Below, piece after piece: positions 7,813 to 14,582 of a stretch of 14,582 bases of DNA. The first letter of the stretch is position 1. The number at the start of each line of letters is the position of its first letter. The notes below the pieces were generated by a model. The model had not been told where the DNA came from. It did no database searches and was given only the letters and a program-made list of their open reading frames with translations. The DNA is from Stramenopiles sp. TOSAG23-2. Lineage: Eukaryota; Sar. The DNA lies in NCBI GenBank assembly GCA_900128395.1, contig LT649752.1, positions 1 through 14,582 on the forward strand. The letters run 5' to 3'. The translations under genes were made by a program, and so were the position numbers.

Positions 7813-10800
7813 ATGGATCAAGAATTATCAGATTTATTGGATAAATTGAAACGGGCGAACAAAGGTAAAAAGAAACGAAAGAATAAAAAGGTAGTATCAG
7901 GAAATAATGATGAAGATGATGTAGGAAATAAGTATAATAATAATAATAACTCAGAAGAAGAAGGTAGTGCGTTTCTAAAAGCAAAAGCAAGAGTTGAGCA
8001 AGATAGGATTGAAAAAATGTTTCCAACTATTTTAACTGGGTCATGGCTATATAAATATCCTAGTGAAGGTAGCAAAGCATCTGCTGCGTCAAGTGTGGAA
8101 ACCTATCCTAGAAAATGTCTGTATTGTTCTACATGGTTATCAAGTAAAACTTCATATGAACAACATTTATTAAAAGCTCATAGTAATAAAAGTAATAATA
8201 ATATCTACAATAATAATAATAACAACAATACGTCGTCAACGGGTACATCCAATAAAAATGGAAACAATAACAAGAATAATGAACATGTCCAACAATTAGG
8301 TATTCCACGAAAATATTTTTTCAAATTAGATACGAAAAATAATCAAATCAATTGGTATTTTAATGAAATAAAATACAAAAAGGATGAAAAAAATAGTGAT
8401 CCACAAATTAAAATAGCTGGTAGTTTAGCATTAGATTCTGTGATTAAAATATCTGTTGGCGTCGCTACGCCTGGTGTAGAAATGCCAAAACCAGAATTTA
8501 TAAATGATTACTTTACCTTACAAGCAAAAGGTCGTTATGTAGTATTGCGTGCAAGCAATGCACCAAATGCACATTCGTGGGTCCGTGAATTACGTGTTGC
8601 AGTGTTCGAATTAGGACAACCACCACCTGGTGATGATGCATCTGAAACATTATTTTCATTAATTAATAATAAAGGTAATAATTTAAAAAATGATGAAAGT
8701 GTAACTGGAATGGCGATTGAAAGACTTGTATCGAATAATCCAGATATGTTAAATATCCCAAATGAAGATGGTGATACCCCGTTAATTGTTGCAGTTCGAT
8801 TGAATTTATCACATGTAGTACAGATTTTATTATCATTAGGTGCTAATTTAAGTTTATTAGGTAAACGGAATAATAGTGTCTTGCATGTTGCCTGTAAAAA
8901 TGCAGGAATGATGATGAAAAAAACGGAAATGAATAATATGAATCATAAAGATGATGCAGTGGATGATGATAATCATAAAAACATAGATGGTATTGAAACA
9001 TATAAGATTGCAATGAAAATTATAGAAATATTGCTTGATATACCATTTGTAGAGAAAATATTAGATGTAAGACGTGAAGGTGGTGCAACATGTGTGCATG
9101 ATATAGCTAGTGCTGGTAATGTACATATATTGCAATTATTATTGGAGAAAAATGCAAATCCATATAGTTGCGATGATTACGACCGTACTGCATTGCATAT
9201 TGCATGTTCTCAACAAGAAACTGCATATAATACACAAGTAGTATCATTATTATGTGAATTAATTGAAGATACGTTAGATTGGCAAGATTTTGAAGGAAAT
9301 ACGGCATTGCATTTAGCAGCAAGGATTGGAAATTTTAATGCGGTGCAACAATTATTACAAACTGCTGCAAATCCATCTATTAAAAACAAAGCTGGTGCAA
9401 CACCATATGATATATCCCTTGCAAGCAATTACGAAGAAATTGCTAGTATTATTGAAGAGTACAATATAATCGATGAACAAAGCAATGCTGAAGAGGATGA
9501 TGAAGCATATGAAGAGGAAGATGATGACATATTAGAAAATGCAAAAGGAAATAAACAACATTATAATGATATGTATTATAATAATAATAACAATATGATG
9601 ATGACGATGGAACAACAATCACATCAATATAATAATCAAATGTATAATGTTGAAAATACAAGTCCTTACAATAATAATATCAATAATAATTCTAATAATA
9701 ATGAAAAAGGTCCTGCAAATACATTATCATATATACATCCACACGCATCATCATCATATTATCATCATTCACATCAATATCATCAACAACAACGACAACA
9801 AGCGTGGGTACATCAAGTAAATATTAATAATAACAAGAATTTATCTGACACATCTGCCTCTGGATATTCGATGTCGGAAAGGGAATGGGGAGAAGCAATA
9901 ACTGAAGATGGTCGTCGATATTATTTCAATACTGTAACAGGACATACACAATGGGAAGTACCAATCGGTTGGCAACAACAACTTGGAGGAATGCAACAAC
10001 AACAACAACAACAACCATCAACAGCAATTATAAATAATAGTGCTAACAATAATAATAATAGTAACAACAGCAATAACAATATCTCCCCAAATCATATACA
10101 ACAACAACCAATGCAAATGCAGCAACCTCGAGTACGCTATCAACAACAAACTATAAATACTACTGTAAATGTTGGAAATAATATTAATGATTTGAAGACG
10201 ATGAGTACGAATAATCGACAAATGGCAAATCGCCTTTCACACCCTTCGCCACCACCTGCAATCAATACATCCCCACAACAACAACAACCATTAAGACCAT
10301 CACAACAACAACATCATCACCAGCAACAACATCGATCACCATCACCAATACAACATTCTCCACAACAACAACAACGAGTCCAAAATAACACTAATAATCA
10401 TGCAAACATGGGTGGTTATTCACCGCAATCGACTTCATCCAATTCGTCTTATTTGACATCGCCACGAGGAACACCAAATGCATCCCCTCATGTATCACCT
10501 CAACAGCAAGGTCGACAATTTCGATCAAGATATGATCAGCGAATGATGAGTAATTTAGTACGTGAAGGTGGTTTATTTGCACAGCAGCAACAACAGCAAC
10601 GTTTGGCACAACAACAAAGTAGTCGTCGCGGCGGCGGTGGTGGTATTATTAATCATAATAACATGATGTCACAACCACCTTTAATAAATCAACAATATCA
10701 ACAACAACAACAAACACCATCACCAATCGTTAATAATAATAATAATAACAACAACAATGTCCCTACTACTAGTAGTAATAATAATAATCGGGGAGCTTTT

Positions 10801-10971
10801 GATCATAATAAAGCACGGTTTATGAAAGCTGCTATGCAAAATTTAGCACATGTTATATCTCCAATGAATTTAGACAACCCAGCATTAAATAAACGTTTAA
10901 TTGAAGAAAGACGAAGGGCTAGAGAAGAACGAAGGAAGAAAATACGAAAATCAAGAAGAAATAGAAGGTGA
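7813..10971 (+). CDS. Zinc-finger, PH-like, ankyrin-repeat and WW-domain protein with poly-Gln/Asn tracts
   Basis: One uninterrupted frame of 1052 residues starts at ATG 7813 (context ACAACAATATGG). In order: a Lys-rich N-terminus (1-30); a C2H2-type finger (C102, C105, H118, H123); poly-Asn; a PH-like region (about 164-266) ending in the helix with SWVRELRVAVF; about six ankyrin units (about 318-550), including TALHIAC and NTALHLAARIGN and an Asn/Asp-rich insert at 366-393 inside the second; an acidic stretch (558-574); a WW domain (691-717; W692, Y703, Y704, F705, W714, P717); then a very long Gln/Asn/Ser/Pro-rich region with CAA and AAT codon runs; and a strongly basic end (about 1026-1052). 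PH domains bind phosphoinositides or proteins, ankyrin repeats are scaffolds and WW binds Pro-rich ligands, so an adaptor role is inferred. The basic end could direct it to the nucleus or to RNA. I know no named orthologue with this order. The reading frame is certain, the ankyrin and WW calls strong, PH moderate. Confidence 0.9.
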   Translation: MDQELSDLLDKLKRANKGKKKRKNKKVVSGNNDEDDVGNKYNNNNNSEEEGSAFLKAKARVEQDRIEKMFPTILTGSWLYKYPSEGSKASAASSVETYPRKCLYCSTWLSSKTSYEQHLLKAHSNKSNNNIYNNNNNNNTSSTGTSNKNGNNNKNNEHVQQLGIPRKYFFKLDTKNNQINWYFNEIKYKKDEKNSDPQIKIAGSLALDSVIKISVGVATPGVEMPKPEFINDYFTLQAKGRYVVLRASNAPNAHSWVRELRVAVFELGQPPPGDDASETLFSLINNKGNNLKNDESVTGMAIERLVSNNPDMLNIPNEDGDTPLIVAVRLNLSHVVQILLSLGANLSLLGKRNNSVLHVACKNAGMMMKKTEMNNMNHKDDAVDDDNHKNIDGIETYKIAMKIIEILLDIPFVEKILDVRREGGATCVHDIASAGNVHILQLLLEKNANPYSCDDYDRTALHIACSQQETAYNTQVVSLLCELIEDTLDWQDFEGNTALHLAARIGNFNAVQQLLQTAANPSIKNKAGATPYDISLASNYEEIASIIEEYNIIDEQSNAEEDDEAYEEEDDDILENAKGNKQHYNDMYYNNNNNMMMTMEQQSHQYNNQMYNVENTSPYNNNINNNSNNNEKGPANTLSYIHPHASSSYYHHSHQYHQQQRQQAWVHQVNINNNKNLSDTSASGYSMSEREWGEAITEDGRRYYFNTVTGHTQWEVPIGWQQQLGGMQQQQQQQPSTAIINNSANNNNNSNNSNNNISPNHIQQQPMQMQQPRVRYQQQTINTTVNVGNNINDLKTMSTNNRQMANRLSHPSPPPAINTSPQQQQPLRPSQQQHHHQQQHRSPSPIQHSPQQQQRVQNNTNNHANMGGYSPQSTSSNSSYLTSPRGTPNASPHVSPQQQGRQFRSRYDQRMMSNLVREGGLFAQQQQQQRLAQQQSSRRGGGGGIINHNNMMSQPPLINQQYQQQQQTPSPIVNNNNNNNNNVPTTSSNNNNRGAFDHNKARFMKAAMQNLAHVISPMNLDNPALNKRLIEERRRAREERRKKIRKSRRNRR

Positions 10972-11099
10972 AAAAATTTGTTGTACACAGCAAGTGTATA
11001 AGATTTTTAATATTTTTTTAGTAAAAATATAATATATATTTTTTATAAAATTAATATATAAATATTAAATATACGTATATACGAGTGTATAATATTTTC

Positions 11100-11684
11100 T
11101 TAGACACATGCTTCTTTCATACCGTGTATCCAACCACAATAATACATTGAAAACAAAACTACAGTAAGATTAAAAGGATAATCATTTCTAAAAGCAACTG
11201 TTAAAAGAACAGCTACTGCATATAAGCCTTGATGCCAAAGTGTTAAATTAAGAAAAGCTTGTGGAAATTTCATGTTATTATTATTAATATTATGCATTAC
11301 TTGGAATGCACCAATTGCAAATAAATGAATTGCTTGCATAAAATATACTTTTTCCACCCAAGAAACTGTTTTTGCAGCTTGTAATAATAATATTGCATCT
11401 TTTGGATCCTGACGTTCGTTATCAACATTATCATGTCTATACCTTGGAGATGACGTTTTTGACGGCGGTGTACCTGCGATACGAATTTCTTTGACAATAC
11501 TATCTCTCATCTGTTTCAATTGCAAGCCAAGAAGGTTATCGCTTGATTCATATTCCTCACCATCAATATTATTCGTCGCTTGTTGCTTTTTATTTAAACA
11601 GAAACATATGGACATTATTCTAAAACTAACTAAAACTGGTAAAAATGTATAATGCAATAAAGTACGTGTACAAGACGCGATCAT
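11100..11684 (-). CDS. Small multi-pass membrane protein of unknown family
   Basis: The first ATG is at 11684 and gives 194 residues; the frame stays open further upstream but without another ATG. Hydrophobic segments lie at about 5-28, 113-131, 145-165 and 170-187. Between the first and second is a polar stretch (30-95) with Asp/Glu, Ser and Arg. Segments two to four are closely packed, with Trp, His and Tyr near their ends (for example WHQGLYAVAVLLTVAF and MYYCGWIHGMK). I do not recognise the family. It converges with the ankyrin/WW gene, the two stops lying 128 bases apart. The intact frame, hydropathy and position support a real gene; a conserved function is not shown. A GTAAGA just upstream of the ATG (minus strand) could be a splice donor, leaving the true start uncertain. 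Confidence 0.6.
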   Translation of the reverse strand: MIASCTRTLLHYTFLPVLVSFRIMSICFCLNKKQQATNNIDGEEYESSDNLLGLQLKQMRDSIVKEIRIAGTPPSKTSSPRYRHDNVDNERQDPKDAILLLQAAKTVSWVEKVYFMQAIHLFAIGAFQVMHNINNNNMKFPQAFLNLTLWHQGLYAVAVLLTVAFRNDYPFNLTVVLFSMYYCGWIHGMKEACV

Positions 11685-12367
11685 CTTTCTTGATTTATTT
11701 GTATATCTTACGTTTTTATGGATAGAGGTGAAAAATGATAGTGGTGACAAATGATGATATGGACTGGTTTTTGTTGTAGTAGTAGTTGTTGTTTTCTGTC
11801 TAGATAGATAGTCGTCTCGTCTATATATTTGAATATATTCTTTCTTGTGTGTTTTTAACTGTCTTTTATTGAAATTAGCACTTCTTCTTCTTTGTGTTTA
11901 TTGTGGTGGTGTGTGCGTGTGCACGTGTGGTGGAAAAAATTTAAATATTTTTGTCATTTCACATTATACAATTATTGGATTACGGACCTTAAATTGAGAT
12001 ATAATAACAACCCTAATCCTAACATCTGCGCTTGCCCAGCTTGCCAGATGAGGATCCCTTCTACACTAAAAAAAAACAAAAATAAAGATATTATCTTATT
12101 TCAGCACAACTTCAACACGCACACACCATTGATGCCAGATTGCATGCATCACCATTCATCTCACATATGCACACATAGGTACTGTACGTTCACAAATACT
12201 TTTCTTTTCACTATATATATATATATTGCACTCTGTATATTTTTATGGCATTTAGTTTAAGCACACATCGTATTCGTATCAACACTCTCTATTATATCAT
12301 TTACGTACTATTTTTTTAAATAGCACTTTTACTTACGCACTATTTTTTTTTTTTAAACAGCACCACC
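11685..12367. other. Intergenic region upstream of the tyrosinase gene
   Basis: This stretch separates the divergent small membrane-protein and tyrosinase genes. It includes the GC-richer patch 12020-12060, where CATCTG (12023-12028) pairs with CAGATG (12045-12050), and a telomere-like AACCCTAATCCTAAC at 12009-12023. A TA tract lies near 12211-12226 and long T-runs lie just before the ATG. No reading frame here is convincing: the one at 11892-12260 is low-complexity with no domain. Confidence 0.5.
12302..12363 (+). repeat. Imperfect doubled TACGYACTATTTT motif ending in a splice-acceptor-like CAG
   Basis: TACGTACTATTTTTTTAAA followed by TAGCAC (12302-12326) recurs as TACGCACTA, a 13-base T-run and AAACAGCAC (12334-12363). 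The second copy's long T-run followed by AAACAG, seven bases before the tyrosinase ATG, has the form of a 3' splice site, either for a 5'-UTR intron or for spliced-leader addition. Which of these, if either, applies is not decidable from the sequence. Confidence 0.45.
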
Positions 12368-13939
12368 ATGGCAAAAAAGCCCACTAAAACCCAAGAATGT
12401 ATTGGGATAACATTAATAGTAACATCTGCACTCGTTTTTATTGCAACTCTACTATGTATATTTATTATAGTATTGCCATCAAAACCATTTGTATATGATA
12501 TCAAAGACTTATCAGCAAATGAAAGGCATGAAGTTGTTGAGGCACTTTTAAAAATGAAAGAGACCCCATCAGCATATGATAAAAATTACAACGCTTATGA
12601 TTACTTCGTTGAATTACATTATCGCGCTACCGTACCAAAGACAGAAATTCATGGCAGTGGATATTTATTCTTTCCATGGCACCGTGAAATGCAAAGTCGT
12701 TTGCATAAAGAACTTCAACGAGTTTCTGAAAACCCAAGAATCACGCTTCCATATTGGAATTGGGAGGACGAAGCGAGTACAGATGCAATCATGTTACCAA
12801 GTTACCTTGGTGCAAAAGGTACTTATCCTGATTATGTAATCCAGGATGGTCCCTTTGGAGCAAAAAATAAAAGATGGAAAATCCACGAGAAGTTAAGGCT
12901 ACCAACGTCAGGAGATTGGATGCGATCTGCACCGGGAAATGGATTGCAAATGTGTTTGGATGGTAGTGGTAAAAATTACTTCTTGGATACACCGTTTAAT
13001 CCGCCTAGTGTTGATCACTTTGAATCTGTTGGTCCATTTCTTTATCTTCCATTGTATGCACCACCTGGTAAAGATGGTCCACCGAAAGTGTTGGTTAATT
13101 TTCAACCAAGAGCAGATAATTTGAAATGTAGTTGGGAAGATTTAGATTGCGTACGTTATTATGATGGTAAAGACACAGATGGAACGATGGTTACTTTAAA
13201 ATGTAAACATTTTGCACCAACTCCTCAACCAGTTGAACAGTGTGAAAAAGCGAAACAATTCTTACCAAGTGACCCAAAGAAAGTTTTTTTCGACAATCAG
13301 AATCCATTTCATGTTGCTCCTGCATACGATGCAACAAGTGACGAGAACTGGGCGGTTTGCATTGAGGGAAATAATCCTAAAGACAAATATGCTGCTGGTC
13401 TTGAACGTCTTGGTGCATCCTTGCATAATCATGGTAGTGTTCACACTAGTGTTGGGGGTAGCTTAGCAACTCCATTTTCTCCAAACAATCCACTATTTGG
13501 TCATTTACATGGTAACATTGATCGCATTTGGGCTTTACATCAAGAAGTAAAGAATCCTGCATCTAAATATGTAAATGGCTGGTGGGAAACAGGGCCAGGA
13601 AAAGACAAGTTAAAAACTGAAATGCCACTGTTTGAAAATCCGAAAGTAACTGTTGAAGAAGCTTTAATGATGGATAAAGTACCATTTCGTTACGCACAGC
13701 CTGGATTACGTTCGCATGCACGAGAAATAGCAAATGGTATATGGATATGGTTATGTTTAATATTTGTGAATCTCGCTTGGATTTCGTGTTTTTATCGTAA
13801 ACATTACATGGCTAACAAGGACCAAACTGAAATTAGCCGCAAACTTAGTGTGCCATTAATGACTCAACCTGATAATAACGTAGAAGATGGGTTAGCAAAA
13901 ACTGATGGTGATGACAAAAATCGCAATAGCTGGAAATAA
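12368..13939 (+). CDS. Membrane-anchored tyrosinase (type-3 copper oxidase)
   Basis: The frame encodes 523 residues from ATG 12368 in a strong CACCACCATGG context. Tyrosinases oxidise phenols or catechols to quinones, the first step to melanin-like pigments or cross-links. A membrane segment at about 12-36 is followed by the catalytic domain. CuA: H84, H95 and H105 in LHYRATVP and IHGSGYLFFPWHRE, then LPYWNWED. CuB: LHNHGSVHTSVGG with H355 and H359 as likely ligands (H353 also present), then NPLFGHLHGNIDRIW with H381. The usual adjacent HH pair is replaced by H-L-H (H379, H381); H381 aligns with the second His of the pair, so a full ligand set is plausible. A second membrane segment (about 456-476) leads to a charged tail of about 47 residues. 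The catalytic part is therefore expected outside the cell or in an organelle lumen, with both ends in the cytosol. Family assignment is firm; substrate is unknown. Confidence 0.93.
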   Translation: MAKKPTKTQECIGITLIVTSALVFIATLLCIFIIVLPSKPFVYDIKDLSANERHEVVEALLKMKETPSAYDKNYNAYDYFVELHYRATVPKTEIHGSGYLFFPWHREMQSRLHKELQRVSENPRITLPYWNWEDEASTDAIMLPSYLGAKGTYPDYVIQDGPFGAKNKRWKIHEKLRLPTSGDWMRSAPGNGLQMCLDGSGKNYFLDTPFNPPSVDHFESVGPFLYLPLYAPPGKDGPPKVLVNFQPRADNLKCSWEDLDCVRYYDGKDTDGTMVTLKCKHFAPTPQPVEQCEKAKQFLPSDPKKVFFDNQNPFHVAPAYDATSDENWAVCIEGNNPKDKYAAGLERLGASLHNHGSVHTSVGGSLATPFSPNNPLFGHLHGNIDRIWALHQEVKNPASKYVNGWWETGPGKDKLKTEMPLFENPKVTVEEALMMDKVPFRYAQPGLRSHAREIANGIWIWLCLIFVNLAWISCFYRKHYMANKDQTEISRKLSVPLMTQPDNNVEDGLAKTDGDDKNRNSWK

Positions 13940-14147
13940 TCCCAGTAATTTTATAGGGTATATATATATATGTGTTAAAATTATATGTTTTACGTTTTAT
14001 GGGTAGAGGTGACTTTTTGTTGCTTTTGCACTTTTGTGGTAAAAAAATGCCAGAATGAGTGCGTCACAACTGCAACTGGGAACTCTATAGAAAGGTGCAA
14101 AGAAAGATCCTCTTTGATCAAACAAAAAAACTTGGATATTTGATATT
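13940..14147. other. Downstream region of the tyrosinase gene
   Basis: This stretch is the probable 3' untranslated region, with a short TA tract near 13959-13971. A 23-base segment at 13990-14012 closely matches 11708-11731. No gene is seen. Confidence 0.45.
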
Positions 14148-14253
14148 TATAGTGATGGCCACGGCAAGAAAAACAATTCACGCCCGACCACGGCATCTGG
14201 GAAAAATCCACAACCGACCACGGATTGACGGCGTTTTTGACGCCGTCACTATA
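14148..14253. mobile_element. Possible miniature inverted-repeat element, copy 1
   Basis: This 106-base segment is clearly richer in G and C than its surroundings. It begins with TATAGTGATGGC and ends with GCCGTCACTATA, giving terminal inverted repeats that match at 11 of 12 positions. If the outer TA is a target duplication, the ends resemble Tc1/mariner-type insertions. Inside are a perfect 9-bp stem with a 5-base loop (14226-14248) and two direct copies of CCGACCACGG (14184-14193 and 14214-14223). No transposase is present. It could instead be a structured RNA or part of a coding exon, since the plus strand is also open from 14059 to 14505. Confidence 0.45.
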
Positions 14254-14327
14254 ACTGTTTACTATTGGAAAAATTATCAAGCCTATTTAGTGCTAATTGG
14301 TGATAAAGTATTATTATCACTAGTAAG

Positions 14328-14433
14328 TATAGTGATGGCCACGGCAAGAAAAACAATTCACGCCCGACCACGGCATCTGGGAAAAATCCACAACCGACCA
14401 CGGATTGACGGCGTTTTTGACGCCGTCACTATA
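14328..14433. mobile_element. Possible miniature inverted-repeat element, copy 2
   Basis: This is identical to the copy at 14148-14253, including the inverted ends and the hairpin (here 14406-14428). Because the 44 bases that follow are also identical in both places, the second copy arose by local duplication rather than by an independent insertion. Confidence 0.45.
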
Positions 14434-14582
14434 ACTGTTTACTATTGGAAAAATTATCAAGCCTATTTAGTGCTAATATATGACAAAATTATTAGGAACC
14501 TTTAAATAGATTAAATTTCATGCCAATTTACATGATTTTTTTCATATTGTTTTTTATGATTTGAGTATACCATTCCTATATT

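Larger units (their letters stand above)
14148..14477. repeat. Perfect 150-bp direct repeat with 30-bp spacer
   Basis: Bases 14148-14297 and 14328-14477 are identical, a period of 180 bases. The 30-base spacer (14298-14327) contains an inverted pair GTGATAA / TTATCAC (14300-14306 and 14314-14320). The sequence following copy 2 resembles the spacer only loosely (TGACAAAATTATTA against TGATAAAGTATTATTA), so the period may once have been longer and has since diverged outside the 150 bases. Confidence 0.93.

Noticed and set aside
7813-10971. Alternative genetic code
   Set aside because: Genes here end in TAA, TAG and TGA, and none of these occurs inside the long conserved frames, so the standard code fits.
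11685-11750. N-terminal extension of the small membrane protein to 11750
   Set aside because: The extension would begin at TTG; the first ATG is at 11684. A 5' exon remains possible but is not shown.
11892-12260. 122-codon frame upstream of the tyrosinase gene
   Set aside because: It starts at TTG or an internal codon, has no domain or conserved pattern, and lies in a likely promoter or 5'-UTR region.
14148-14477. CRISPR-like array
   Set aside because: There are only two repeat copies of 150 bases with one spacer, in eukaryotic DNA with no cas genes.
1-14582. tRNA or rRNA genes
   Set aside because: No GGTTCGANTCC-type box with a matching acceptor stem and no rRNA-like conserved stretch was seen on reading both strands.

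Overview
This window is nuclear DNA from a single-celled eukaryote. It is strongly AT-rich and has long tracts of AAT, CAA and GAT triplets that encode poly-Asn, poly-Gln and poly-Asp. TAA, TAG and TGA all serve as stops, and ATG contexts are eukaryotic, the clearest being CACCACCATGG before the tyrosinase gene. Long reading frames of 1052, about 725 and 523 codons run without evident introns, so the genome is intron-poor. The protein families (a polytopic membrane protein with adjoining LRRs, BART, TBC, ankyrin/WW, a membrane tyrosinase and a Cys-rich fragment of a type I associate with algae and other protists) suggest a free-living protist, perhaps stramenopile-, rhizarian- or haptophyte-like. 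I cannot place it more firmly. A BART-domain gene weakly suggests a ciliated or flagellated cell.

Layout from left to right: 567-1571 (+) is a polytopic membrane protein. It is followed, in another frame, by an LRR plus acidic-tail segment (1511-2200) that has no start of its own; together they look like one disrupted or deleted gene. 2434-2913 (-) is a BART-domain protein. 3463-5744 (-) is one gene for a protein with a helical BAR-like region, an F-box-like segment and a TBC Rab-GAP domain, split into two frames by a perfect 104-bp tandem duplication. 5745-7812 is mostly non-coding, with a (TG)n microsatellite and a fragment of a Cys-rich extracellular-type repeat protein. 7813-10971 (+) encodes a 1052-aa protein with a zinc finger, PH-like region, ankyrin repeats and a WW domain. 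11100-11684 (-) is a small unrecognised multi-pass membrane protein. 12368-13939 (+) is a double-membrane-anchored tyrosinase. The right end carries a 150-bp GC-richer unit, present twice, with short terminal inverted repeats and a strong hairpin, resembling a miniature inverted-repeat element.

The genes do not form an operon-like system. Several would act at membranes (Rab-GAP/BAR, BART with ARL2/3, membrane tyrosinase, LRR receptor-like), but there is no sign that they work as one pathway. The most striking pattern is three separate perfect direct duplications (120, 104 and 150 bp) in 14.6 kb, two of them in coding DNA and one clearly breaking a conserved gene. Either the genome makes recent short tandem duplications often, or the assembly has joined alleles falsely.
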